A DNA stretch of 64,000 nucleotides from Rhodopseudomonas telluris (lineage in GTDB: Bacteria > Pseudomonadota > Alphaproteobacteria > Rhizobiales > Xanthobacteraceae). The stretch lies in assembly GCF_042432815.1 (NCBI RefSeq), contig NZ_JBHLWM010000012.1, positions 186,001 to 250,000 of the forward strand. The letters are read 5' to 3'. This document shows, one piece after another, positions 8,634-17,114 of this stretch (the first letter of the stretch is position 1; the number at the start of each line of letters is the position of its first letter). The translations under genes were made by a program, and so were the position numbers. A model generated the notes under the pieces. It ran no database searches and was not told the origin of the DNA. It saw only the letters and a program-made list of their open reading frames with translations.

Positions 8634-10061
8634 ATGGATATTAGTCTTGCCGAGCGCCTGGGCTCTGCCGATCGCGGGGATCTGCTCGCCCGCATCGCCC
8701 GCTTTGTCCGGGCCAATAGCCGCCTGATCGCCGGCGGGCTGCTGTTTCCCAACCTGCTGTCGCTGCTGACGCTGACGTCGCTGGTCGATATCGGCCTGCC
8801 GCCGCGCACCGAGAGCATTCTGTTCTACGCCTGCGTGGCGTTGATCGCGCGGCCCCTGCGGTTCGTCTTCGTCGTGCCGCTGTTTCTGGCGGTGCTCGCT
8901 TTCGATCTGGTACGCACGCTGGCGCTGATGTTCGGCATGGCGCCGTCCGAATTCCTCGCCGCTTTCGAGCACGCGCAGCGGGTCGATCTGTTCGCCTCGC
9001 CGCTGTATGTGGCGCTGACCGCCGCGATCGTTGCCACCACCATCGCGTCGCTGGTCTGCCTCAGCAGCCGCAAGGCGCTTGTCGCCGCCAATGCGCCGGC
9101 ATTCTTCGGGCTGACGCTCGCCTTCGCGGCGGTCGATTTCGCCTGCAATGTGTCGCCGCACTATCACCTCGGCTGGATGGTCGGTCGCAGCGAGCAGGTG
9201 CAGTCGGCCGCGGAGGTCTCGGGCTTCGGGGCTGCGGCGGGCGAGGGCCGCCGCGACGTCGTGCTGGTGATGGTGGAAAGCCTCGGCTATCTGCGCGACC
9301 CGGCGGCGCGCGCACGGATCGCCGCGCCGCTGCGCGACCCCGGGCTGGCGAAGGACTACGTGGTGACGTCCGGGCAAACGACCTATTTCGGTTCGACCAC
9401 GTCGGGCGAGATGCGCGAGCTGTGCGGCACGCGGATGTTCTACAAGGACTATGTGGCGCAGGATGCCGATCGCTGTCTGCCCGACCGGCTGGCGCAGCGC
9501 GGCTACGCCACCGTGGCGGTGCACGGCTTCGTCGGCGGCATGTTCGAGCGTCACCAATGGTATCCTACCATCGGCTTCGACCGCTCGCTGTTCGGCGCGG
9601 AGCTGATCAAGACGACCGGCCGCGTCTGCGGCGATTCCTTCCGCGGCGCCTGCGACGCCGATCTGGCGCCGCTGCTCGCCGCGGCGCAGCCGGCGGATGC
9701 CGGCAATGCGCCGCGCTTCGTGTATTGGCTGACGCTCAACAGCCACGTTCCGGTCGCGCCCGATCAGGCGCGCACCAATTTCGCTTGCGGACATGACGGC
9801 GGCCCGTTCGGGCAAACCGATGTCTGCCGCATGGCGGAGCTCTGGCACGACGTGTTCAATGTCGTCGCGCAGCTCGCCCGCGATCCGGCGCTGCGGCGGC
9901 CGGAAATCCTGATCGTCGGCGATCACGCGCCGCCGCTGTGGTCGAAGCGCGGCCGGGCCCAGTTCGAGCCGGGCCAGGTCGCCTGGTACAGGCTGCAGCC
10001 GCGCGGCGAACCCCAGCCGCGGATGCGGATACGGGAAGCCGGGGTCGGCACGCTTCAATAG
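8634..10061 (+). CDS. Sulfatase-family membrane phosphotransferase/hydrolase
   Basis: A roughly 475-residue protein. The first 170 residues have four or five membrane segments; the rest is a periplasmic alkaline-phosphatase/sulfatase-fold domain. That domain opens with DVVLVMVESLG, has a probable Thr nucleophile region (STTSGEMRELCG), a mid HGF...RHQWYPTIGFD segment, and a C-terminal metal-site motif GDHAPPLW. This is the plan of phosphoethanolamine/phosphoglycerol transferases and related LTA-synthase-like enzymes, but it is shorter and divergent. ATG at 8634 is preferred; TTG at 8628 is possible. Substrate unknown. Confidence 0.7.
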   Translation: MDISLAERLGSADRGDLLARIARFVRANSRLIAGGLLFPNLLSLLTLTSLVDIGLPPRTESILFYACVALIARPLRFVFVVPLFLAVLAFDLVRTLALMFGMAPSEFLAAFEHAQRVDLFASPLYVALTAAIVATTIASLVCLSSRKALVAANAPAFFGLTLAFAAVDFACNVSPHYHLGWMVGRSEQVQSAAEVSGFGAAAGEGRRDVVLVMVESLGYLRDPAARARIAAPLRDPGLAKDYVVTSGQTTYFGSTTSGEMRELCGTRMFYKDYVAQDADRCLPDRLAQRGYATVAVHGFVGGMFERHQWYPTIGFDRSLFGAELIKTTGRVCGDSFRGACDADLAPLLAAAQPADAGNAPRFVYWLTLNSHVPVAPDQARTNFACGHDGGPFGQTDVCRMAELWHDVFNVVAQLARDPALRRPEILIVGDHAPPLWSKRGRAQFEPGQVAWYRLQPRGEPQPRMRIREAGVGTLQ

Positions 10062-10408
10062 GCGCGGACGGAAGCCGGCGGGGCAATAACGGGTGGCGAT
10101 GGCCTTCGGGCGTCGGTTCCGCGTCGTGGAAATCGCTCGATCGTGGTCACGACCCGCTTCGGCGGCGGATCCAGCGCAGGCGCGGGCTGCGGCAGGATAA
10201 AGCGGTCCGCGAAATTGTCCTGAGCCCTGGGAAAGCGATCGTCGAACCTCGCGCCGGTGGTTGCCGGCCGCGCGGTGGCTGCAGCCACTGCCTCGGCGGC
10301 CCGCGCGGTGGAGCAGGCGAGCGGCAGCATGGCGAGCAGCACCAGCACCCGCACCGGCCGCGCACCACGCCATGCCGCGCCGCCGGCTCGGCGCCGATCA
10401 TCCGGCAT
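10055..10408 (-). CDS. Hypothetical exported Pro/Arg-rich protein
   Basis: A possible 117-residue protein with an N-terminal signal-like segment (VRVLVLLAMLPLACSTARA) followed by low-complexity Ala/Pro/Arg sequence containing FDDRFPRAQDNFADRF. Upstream in-frame starts exist (10453, 10552). It overlaps the end of the preceding gene by a few bases. High-GC shadow coding cannot be fully excluded, so confidence is low. Confidence 0.4.
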   Translation of the reverse strand: MPDDRRRAGGAAWRGARPVRVLVLLAMLPLACSTARAAEAVAAATARPATTGARFDDRFPRAQDNFADRFILPQPAPALDPPPKRVVTTIERFPRRGTDARRPSPPVIAPPASVRAY

Positions 10409-10735
10409 CGATCTCGCGGACGCCGACGCGTGTTGCATGATCACCGCAATCATCTGGGCGTCGCCGGCAGCAAAACAGAGCGGAGGGAGCGGCGTGGACG
10501 CAAGTTCCACGGAAAGTTCCTGATTTGCCGGCCGGCCACCAGCCTGAGACAATTACGAGGTCAGGGCGCGCCCCTTCGCTGCAACGCACGATCTCTGCCG
10601 CTCACAAAACGCCGTGCGCCGGCACGTCCCGTCGTCTCATTTGATCGCGCCGCCGCGTCGCATTGCGAATGGCTGGCGAAGCCCCGCGCGCGACCTATAT
10701 CCACGTCAGCAGTCCTTCCCATTCCCGAAGCTCCC

Positions 10736-11473
10736 GTGAGACGCTTGGTGTTGTTACTTCTGATGTTGCTCGTCGTGCCGATCGCCGTGTCGGCCGGCAA
10801 ATACATGCTGGGCGATCGCAGCGTCTCGTGGCAGTCGGCCGATCGCTCCAGCGCGGGCCTGCTGCCGCCCGCGGCCGAGCATCCGGAGGCGCTGGTCCGC
10901 GTGTTCGCGGCCCGCACGGTGCGCTGGCGCGGCATCTTCGCGGTGCACAGCTGGATCGTGGTGAAGCCGGCGAATGCCACGCGCTACACCCGTTACGACT
11001 ACACGGCGTGGGGCGATCCGATCCGGGTCAACGGCTTCGTCGCCGATGGCCGCTGGTTCGGCGACCTGCCGCAACTGATCGCCGCCGCCGATGGCGAGGA
11101 GGCGGCCGCGATGATCCCAAAGATCGAGGCCGCGATCAAAAGCTACAAGCTCAACGCCTATGGCGACTATCGTGCCTGGCCGGGGCCGAATTCCAACACC
11201 TTCGTGGCCGCCGCGCTCGCGGCGGTGCCGGAACTACGCACCACGCTGCCGCCGACCGCGATCGGTAAGGACTATCCGTGGGATGGCGGCTGGATCGGCT
11301 GGACGCCGTCCGGCACCGGCATCCGCGCCACGCTCGGCGGCTATGCCGGCCTCACGCTCGGCTGGATCGAAGGCATCGAACTCAATGTGCTCGGCGCCGT
11401 CCTCGGCCTCGACCTGCGCCGCCCTGCGATCAAACTGCCCGGCCTCGGCCGCATCGGATTGAGCGCGGTGTGA
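10736..11473 (+). CDS. DUF3750-family exported protein
   Basis: A 245-residue protein starting at a GTG just before an N-terminal hydrophobic helix (RRLVLLLLMLLVVPIAVSAG), so it is exported or membrane-anchored. The body (WRGIFAVHSWIVVKPANATRYTRYD, GPNSNTFVAAAL, DYPWDGGWIGWTPSGTG) fits the DUF3750 family, which has a papain-like look: His in VHSW and an Asn/Ser motif in GPNSNTF. A peptidase or amidase role is conceivable but unproven. Confidence 0.7.
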   Translation: MRRLVLLLLMLLVVPIAVSAGKYMLGDRSVSWQSADRSSAGLLPPAAEHPEALVRVFAARTVRWRGIFAVHSWIVVKPANATRYTRYDYTAWGDPIRVNGFVADGRWFGDLPQLIAAADGEEAAAMIPKIEAAIKSYKLNAYGDYRAWPGPNSNTFVAAALAAVPELRTTLPPTAIGKDYPWDGGWIGWTPSGTGIRATLGGYAGLTLGWIEGIELNVLGAVLGLDLRRPAIKLPGLGRIGLSAV

Positions 11474-11613
11474 GCGCCGCGCGTGGCGCTCGTCGCGCCG
11501 CGGACGTTGGGCAAAGCGAAGCGTGCCCACCTCAGTCTTTCCTAGTTTTTTCCGAACCTTGCTCAGCAACTCGACGTCGCGCGTGAGCACGGCGCCACGT
11601 CCCTTTGCGGACG

Positions 11614-11982
11614 CTACGAGTCGTGGTGGTGGCCGCAGCCGCAATCCGGCGCGTTGACGCCGCGCCACAGCGCGTAGCGCCACGGCGTGTACCAGCGGGC
11701 GCCGGCGGGCAGGGTGGTCGGCACGTTGTCGATGCCCGAGGTGCCGAACGGATTGCAGCGCAGCAGCCGCGCCAGCGTCATCCAGCCGCCGGCCCACAGT
11801 CCGAACCGGCCGATCGCCTCGTCGCCATATTGCGAGCAGGTCGGCAAATGCCGGCAGTTCGAGCCGACCAGCGCCGAGAACGTGTGCCGATACACCCAGA
11901 TCAGGCCGCGCCCGGCATTGCGCGGCAGACGGGCGATCGTCTGCGCGGTAGTGGTCGCGGTCGCTGATAGTTTGACGAGCAC
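11614..11982 (-). CDS. yidD: Membrane protein insertion efficiency factor YidD
   Basis: A 122-residue protein with the YidD hallmark sequences RHLPTCSQYGDEAI and RLLRCNPFGTSGID. YidD is a small peripheral inner-membrane protein that assists YidC/Sec-dependent insertion. A GTG start at 11982 gives a normal family length with a slightly long N-terminus and a Cys/His tail (CGCGHHHDS). The open frame extends upstream to 12630, but that part has no YidD character. Confidence 0.9.
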   Translation of the reverse strand: MLVKLSATATTTAQTIARLPRNAGRGLIWVYRHTFSALVGSNCRHLPTCSQYGDEAIGRFGLWAGGWMTLARLLRCNPFGTSGIDNVPTTLPAGARWYTPWRYALWRGVNAPDCGCGHHHDS

Positions 11983-12226
11983 TGTGCCTCGCAACTCATC
12001 GCTGAACTGCCGGGTTCCTCGGCGTGGAACGCGCGCGTGGCTGCAAATGCGCCACACACACGGAATTATCGCACTTTCTTGAGTGCGGCGCAGCAGGAGT
12101 TGATTGCTTTGCGATTGATCAACGCGGGATTTTCCATGACCATTAGATAACGCAAGCGTGACAGATTCTACGTCGGTCGGACTGGAACCTTTTGCGCCAT
12201 CGCTGACGGAGATGTGAGGAGGCTCG

Positions 12227-13168
12227 GTGAACGCCGCTGTCTTGTCCCGGTTCGCTCGATCCGCGCTGCTACGCGCCGCTGCGCTCGGCCTCGTGCTGGT
12301 CAGCGCCGCATCCGCTCCCGTCGGGCTGGCGAAAGCCGGCGGCACGCTTGAGGCGCGCAAGCTGCCGATGCGGTTCGACTGGGTCGTTTGCGAACCGAAC
12401 TGCGGCGGCTGGATCACCGCGGTCGGCATCGTCACCGCCGACACCCCCAAGGATTTCGACGATTTTGCGCGGGCCCGCTCGCTCGACGGCGCCGCGCTGG
12501 TGCTGGATTCCAGCGGCGGCTCGGTCAACGACGCGATCGCGCTCGGCCGGCGCTGGCGCAAGATGGGCCTGCGCACCACGGTCGGCGTCAGTGTCCAGAC
12601 GCAGACGCCGGCGGGGATGCGCGCCAGCATCGTGCCCGAGGCCTATTGCGAGTCGATGTGCGTGTTCCTGCTGCTGTCGGGCACCACGCGCTACGTGCCC
12701 GACGGCGCGCGGGTCCGCGTCCACCAGATCTGGATGGGCGACCGCGCCGACGACGCACGCGGCGCCAGCTACACGGCGCAGGACGTCACCATTATCGAGC
12801 GCGATATCGGCCGGCTGGCGAAGTACACCTTCGACATGGGCGGCACCGGCGACCTGCTGCAGCTCGCGCTCAGCGTCGCGCCGTGGGAAGACCTGCATTT
12901 GATGTCGCGGCAGGAGCTCGGCGACGCCAATCTGGTCACCACCCAGGCGATCGCCGACCTGCTGCCGCAGCAGGGCGGCCCGCCGCAGAGCGTGGCGTCC
13001 GGTGCGGCCGCGACGCCCGTTGCCGCCGCGACGCCGGTCGCCGCAGCCGAGCCGAAGCCGCTCCAGGACCGCTTCGTCCAGGCCCCGGCCGCCCCGACCA
13101 AAACCGCCGAAGCCGCGCTCCCGACCGGCGGCACAGCGCCGACCTCGCCGCAGCCGCCGGGGCATTAG
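12227..13168 (+). CDS. Periplasmic ClpP-like (COG3904-type) protein
   Basis: A 313-residue protein starting at a GTG with a good site (GTGAGGAGG). After a signal peptide it has a ClpP/crotonase-like core: VLDSSGGSVNDAIALG (Gly-rich oxyanion stretch) and YCESMCVFLLLSGTTRYV, where a catalytic Ser would sit next to the two Cys, then RVRVHQIWMGD with a candidate His. The final 80 residues are Ala/Pro-rich low complexity. The family is known as predicted periplasmic proteins; whether this member is a protease is not settled. Confidence 0.7.
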   Translation: MNAAVLSRFARSALLRAAALGLVLVSAASAPVGLAKAGGTLEARKLPMRFDWVVCEPNCGGWITAVGIVTADTPKDFDDFARARSLDGAALVLDSSGGSVNDAIALGRRWRKMGLRTTVGVSVQTQTPAGMRASIVPEAYCESMCVFLLLSGTTRYVPDGARVRVHQIWMGDRADDARGASYTAQDVTIIERDIGRLAKYTFDMGGTGDLLQLALSVAPWEDLHLMSRQELGDANLVTTQAIADLLPQQGGPPQSVASGAAATPVAAATPVAAAEPKPLQDRFVQAPAAPTKTAEAALPTGGTAPTSPQPPGH

Positions 13169-13185
13169 GCACACCCCATCCCCAT

Positions 13186-13375
13186 GCCCCGGACAAGCCG
13201 CGGCGTTCAACGCCGCGGCGCCGATCCGGGGCCCCGGTTGGGGCCTTGCGGCCAGTCACAGGGCTCCGATTGTCCATTCCCGACGACGGAAGATAACCGG
13301 GGTCCCGCATCTGCGATGCATCGCTGCGCGCTGCATCTTCGTGCGGGACACGGGAAGGGGGCACGCTTCGCTTTG
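13186..13375. repeat. Interspersed palindromic repeat (CCCCGGACAAGCCGCGG / GTCCCGCATCTGCG type)
   Basis: Contains the perfect dyad CCGCGGCGTT-ca-ACGCCGCGG family hairpin near 13198-13218, and a second module with GGGGTCCCGCATCTGCGATG. A related composite lies at 15290-15425. It fills the gap between two convergent genes and may also act as a terminator. Confidence 0.6.
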
Positions 13376-13389
13376 CCAAGCCTGCAAGG

Positions 13390-13839
13390 CTAGGCCGTCG
13401 CCGCTTCCCGCTTCGCCTCGATCTGGCCGATTGCATCCACCACCGCGTCGAACGTCAGCAGCGTGGAGGCATGCCGGGCCTTGTAGTCGCGGACCGGTTC
13501 TAGCACGGCGATATCGGCCCATTTGCCGTCCGCCGGCGGCGCGCCGTTGTCCTTCAGCATCGCCCGGACCGCGTCGCGCAGGGCGCGGAGTTCGCCGGCG
13601 GTCGAGCCGACCACATGGCTGGCCATGATCGACGACGACGCCTGGCCGAGCGCGCAGGCCTTGACCTCGTGGGCGAAGTCGCTGACCACGTCGCCGTCCA
13701 TCTTGATGTCGACCTTCACGGTCGAGCCGCACAATTTCGAGTGAGCGGTGGCGGTGGCGTCCGGGTCGGGGAGGCGTCCGAGCCGCGGAATATTACCGGC
13801 CAGCTCGATGATCCGCTTGTTGTAGATGTCGTTCAGCAT
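13390..13839 (-). CDS. IscU/NifU-N-like iron-sulfur scaffold protein
   Basis: A 149-residue protein of the IscU/SufU fold. Conserved positions include LCGSTVKVDIKMDG (Cys37) and KACALGQASSSIMAS (Cys62). The third position, normally a Cys in IscU/SufU (R-x-x-C-a-x-L), reads ARHASTLLTF here, so only two of the three ligand cysteines are present. Such two-Cys forms occur in alphaproteobacteria and may have a different role from scaffolding. It stands alone, not next to other isc/suf genes. Confidence 0.8.
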   Translation of the reverse strand: MLNDIYNKRIIELAGNIPRLGRLPDPDATATAHSKLCGSTVKVDIKMDGDVVSDFAHEVKACALGQASSSIMASHVVGSTAGELRALRDAVRAMLKDNGAPPADGKWADIAVLEPVRDYKARHASTLLTFDAVVDAIGQIEAKREAATA

Positions 13840-14097
13840 GCGCGGGAATCCGGGCCGGCCCGTCCATCGCCGACGATTCGGCGGAGCTGTCTTGGCGGTT
13901 CCGGCGTATCATCTTATATAGGAGGGGCGGCTGCGAAGAACAGTCCGCCGGACCGTGCGAAACCGCCGTCCGTATCTGGTGAGCCGCGGGGCGGATCAGC
14001 CTGCTGCGGTCGCCGTTGGGATCAAGACGCAAGGCGGTGGACCGCCCGTCCTGCCCGGTGACACATCCGGCCGAAAGGCCGGTCGAACGGAGTGAAG

Positions 14098-14787
14098 ATG
14101 GACGCCAAGATCAAGCCGCTGCGGACCGGCAAGCTGCCGGAGGCCCGCACCGATTTTCAGCCCGCCGAGCTCGACCCGTCTGAGTTCCTCGCCGCCGCCG
14201 TGCAGCCGGATCAGCCGCGGCCGTCGCGCGCCGAGGCCGAGGCCGCGGTCAAGACTCTGCTGTCCTATATCGGCGAGAACACCGACCGCGAAGGCCTGCT
14301 CGATACCCCGCGCCGGGTGGTCGAGGCCTATGACGAACTGTTCCAGGGCTACCACCAGTGTCCGGCCGAGGTACTCGACCGTACCTTCGGCGAGACGGCC
14401 GGCTACGACGACTTCGTGCTGGTCCGCGACATCAGCTTCACCTCGCATTGCGAGCACCACGTGATGCCGTTCTACGGCAAGGCGCACATCGCCTATACGC
14501 CGGTCGAGCGCGTCGTCGGCCTGTCGAAGCTGGCGCGGCTGGTCGAGATCTTCGCCCGGCGGCTGCAGACCCAGGAGCATCTCACCGCGCAGATCGCCGC
14601 CGCGATCGACGAGGTGCTGAAGCCGCGCGGCGTCGCCGTGATGATTGAGGCCGAGCACACCTGCATGTCGGTGCGCGGCATCGGCAAGCAGGGCGCCTCG
14701 ACCTTCACCAGCCGCTACACCGGCATGTTCCGCGACAATCCGGCGGAGCAGGCGCGGTTCATGTCGATGATTCGCAACCACCGCTAA
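14098..14787 (+). CDS. folE: GTP cyclohydrolase I (type IA)
   Basis: Catalyses GTP to 7,8-dihydroneopterin triphosphate, the first step of folate/pterin synthesis. The 229-residue product has the zinc-site motifs SHCEHHVMPF and HTCMSVRGI and the typical C-terminal NPAEQARFMSMIRNHR. Its N-terminus carries a poorly conserved 45-residue extension before the core. GTG at 14092 is an alternative start. hisI follows 28 bases downstream, so the two are probably co-transcribed. Confidence 0.96.
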   Translation: MDAKIKPLRTGKLPEARTDFQPAELDPSEFLAAAVQPDQPRPSRAEAEAAVKTLLSYIGENTDREGLLDTPRRVVEAYDELFQGYHQCPAEVLDRTFGETAGYDDFVLVRDISFTSHCEHHVMPFYGKAHIAYTPVERVVGLSKLARLVEIFARRLQTQEHLTAQIAAAIDEVLKPRGVAVMIEAEHTCMSVRGIGKQGASTFTSRYTGMFRDNPAEQARFMSMIRNHR

Positions 14788-14815
14788 GTCGGCGGGACTG
14801 CGAGAGGAATTGCTC

Positions 14816-15262
14816 GTGACTTCATTTGCCGGGTCAACGCCCGCCCTCGACGATGTCGAGGAGGGCATCGCGCTGCGTCCGAAATTCGACGCCAGCGGCC
14901 TCGTCACCTGCGTCACCACCGACGCGCGTTCAGGCGACGTGTTGATGGTTGCCCATATGAACGCGGAAGCGCTCGAGAAAACCGTCCAGAGCGGCGACGC
15001 CTGGTACTACAGCCGCTCGCGCAAGCGGCTGTGGAAGAAGGGCGAGAGTTCCGGCCACGTCCAGAAGGTGCTGGAGATGCGCGTCGACTGCGACCAGGAC
15101 GCGGTCTGGATCAAGGTCGACCAGTCCGGCGGCGCCGCCTGCCACACCGGCCGCACGTCTTGCTTCTATCGCCGCATCGACCGCGACGCATCGGGCGAGC
15201 CGCTGCTGACGATGGTCGATGCCGAGCGGCAGTTCGATCCGGACAAGGTGTACGGGAAGTAG
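14816..15262 (+). CDS. hisI: Phosphoribosyl-AMP cyclohydrolase
   Basis: Third step of histidine synthesis, opening the ring of phosphoribosyl-AMP. The 148-residue single-domain enzyme (no HisE fusion, normal for alphaproteobacteria) shows DVLMVAHMNAEAL, the Mg/Zn site RVDCDQDAVWIKVDQSGG, and ACHTGRTSCFYR. The GTG at 14816 has GAGAGGAA upstream; an in-frame TTG at 14810 is less likely. It follows folE closely. Confidence 0.95.
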   Translation: MTSFAGSTPALDDVEEGIALRPKFDASGLVTCVTTDARSGDVLMVAHMNAEALEKTVQSGDAWYYSRSRKRLWKKGESSGHVQKVLEMRVDCDQDAVWIKVDQSGGAACHTGRTSCFYRRIDRDASGEPLLTMVDAERQFDPDKVYGK

Positions 15263-15289
15263 CCGCGGTCCCGGCCGTGCTTGGCGTTT

Positions 15290-15425
15290 TAACCGGGGCC
15301 CCGGATCTGCGCAGCAGCGCTCCGCGCTGCAGCGTGTCCGGGGAACAGTATCCCGTGTCCCGCACGCGGCGCAGCGCGCAGCGGTGCGCCGCAGATGCGG
15401 GACCCCGGCTGAGCGGCGCCGCAGG
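15290..15425. repeat. Interspersed palindromic repeat (GGGGCCCCGGATCTGCGCAG type)
   Basis: A composite palindromic element: GGGGCCCCGGATCTGCGCAG at the left and a complementary ATGCGGGACCCCGGCT at the right, with GCAGCGCTCCGCGCTGC as an inner dyad. It is related to the element at 13186-13375. Confidence 0.6.
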
Positions 15426-15547
15426 TCATACCTCAGCGAGTCAGTTCCCGCGCATTAACCCCTCGTTAACCATACCTGCCGCAGGGTCGCGCCACGGCGC
15501 CGCGCTGGATGCGGACGCAGCGCGCTCGGGGAGCGGGGGCTTCCATC

Positions 15548-16636
15548 ATGTCGACCGATATCGTCACGTCTGCGGTCTCGATCGTCGACCAGGCGCGGAC
15601 GCGGATCGCCGGCGCGATCAAGCAGGCCGCGGGCGCGACCGGCGCCAGCTTCGAATATCTGCTGACGACCGCCAAGATGGAGTCGGACTTCAACCCGCAG
15701 GCGTCGGCGTCGACCTCGTCGGCCAAGGGCCTGTACCAGTTCATCGACCAGACCTGGCTCGGCACCGTCAAGGAAGCGGGCGCGCAGTTCGGCTACGGCG
15801 CCTATGCGGACGCGATCAGCAAGTCGCCGTCCGGCAGCTATTCGGTCAGCGATCCAGCCGCCAGGCAGGCGATCATGGATCTGCGCAATGATCCGGTGAT
15901 CAGCTCGGCGATGGCTGGCGCGCTGACGCAGTCCAACAGCTCCAAGCTCACCGCCGAGATCGGCCGCCGTCCGACCGACGCCGAACTCTACATGGCGCAT
16001 TTCATGGGCGCCGGCGGCGCCGCCAAGCTGATCAGCGCCGCGCAGGACAATCCGAACGCGGTGGGCGCCGCGCTGTTTCCGAACGCCGCCGCGGCCAATC
16101 AGTCGATCTTCTACGACCGCACCGGCAATGCCCGCAGCGTCGCGCAGGTCTACGACAACCTGACCTCGCGCTACAACGCCGCGGCGAGTTCGCCGGCGAC
16201 GCAGAGCGCGATGATCGCCGCGGGCGGCGCGCCGATGGTGCTGGCCTCGGCACCCGACAACGCCGCCTATCTGTCGAGCTTCCCCGACGTCCGCGGCGTC
16301 TTGCCCGCGAGCGGCACCACGACCGCCAACGCCGCGCCGTCCTCGACGCGGCAGTCCGGCGAGCCGATGTTCCGCACGCTGTTCCTAGGCGGCGACCGCA
16401 ATGAGCCGATTTCGCCGGCCGTGCAGCAGCTCTGGACCAACCCGGTGACGCCATCAAACGCGACCTCCGCGCTGCCGGCCGGCTCCGCGACGCCGGGCGT
16501 GTCCGGCCCCAGCCTGTCCTACGCGCCCACCACCTCGACAACGCCGGCCGCCGCCGGCCTGTCCTACACCCCGACCGTCCGCACGCCGACTCCGCTCGAC
16601 CTGTTCAGCGACCGCACCGGCACCTTCGCGAGCTGA
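15548..16636 (+). CDS. Lytic-transglycosylase-like (SLT domain) protein
   Basis: A 362-residue protein. Residues about 30-100 resemble a lysozyme-fold SLT domain: the catalytic Glu lies in AKMESDFNPQAS, followed by the usual GLYQFIDQTWL. The C-terminal half is Ala/Ser/Thr/Pro-rich and probably unstructured. No clear signal peptide is seen, which fits flagellum- or secretion-associated muramidases exported by other routes. It is likely a peptidoglycan-cutting enzyme. Confidence 0.75.
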   Translation: MSTDIVTSAVSIVDQARTRIAGAIKQAAGATGASFEYLLTTAKMESDFNPQASASTSSAKGLYQFIDQTWLGTVKEAGAQFGYGAYADAISKSPSGSYSVSDPAARQAIMDLRNDPVISSAMAGALTQSNSSKLTAEIGRRPTDAELYMAHFMGAGGAAKLISAAQDNPNAVGAALFPNAAAANQSIFYDRTGNARSVAQVYDNLTSRYNAAASSPATQSAMIAAGGAPMVLASAPDNAAYLSSFPDVRGVLPASGTTTANAAPSSTRQSGEPMFRTLFLGGDRNEPISPAVQQLWTNPVTPSNATSALPAGSATPGVSGPSLSYAPTTSTTPAAAGLSYTPTVRTPTPLDLFSDRTGTFAS

Positions 16637-17114
16637 TCACGCCGGAGGGGTTGCAGCGGCTTGAGCGCCGTGCCCACGCGCAGCGAAGCATCAAGAGAAT
16701 AATTCTCCGTCTCACGCCGCTCGATAACACGTTTCTTGTGACACCGACCTCTCCCCGAGTCATTCCGGGGCGCTCGCGCAGCGAGCGAACCCGGAATCCA
16801 CACTCCCCGGCGGCTATTACTTAGCTACGAAGTCACCGCCGAGCGCTGTGTGACGCACGCAAGGCGACTCCGTGCTTCACCGCGACTCCAGGGCCTATGG
16901 ATTCCGGGTTCGCGCCAAGAGGCGCGCCCCGGAATGACGAGCGAGAGGTGATTAGTTCGCTTGACTGTCTCCGCGCCCCTTGGTTAACAATTTCTGAACT
17001 TAACAAATCGTCAACGCCATTATGGTGAACCCTTTGTTAAGTCTCATGGTTTACGAATGGTGACGTTCGGTATCGCCTCGCGATGGCGGTGGTTGCGTCA
17101 GTCAGTCAGCCGGA
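16637..17114. repeat. Repeat-filled intergenic region with a palindromic element pair
   Basis: Contains AGTCATTCCGGGGCGCTCGC with GCGAACCCGGAATCCAC near 16750-16801, and an inverted second copy (GGATTCCGGGTTCGCGCC to GCGCGCCCCGGAATGACG) near 16899-16941. The remaining part, 16980-17100, is relatively AT-rich (GTTAACAATTTCTGAACTTA) and probably holds the promoter of the DUF2336 gene. Confidence 0.7.

Noticed and set aside
8601..10373. Long minus-strand ORF (590 codons) over the sulfatase-like gene
   Set aside because: Extremely Arg-rich shadow frame; the plus-strand gene has membrane segments and family motifs.
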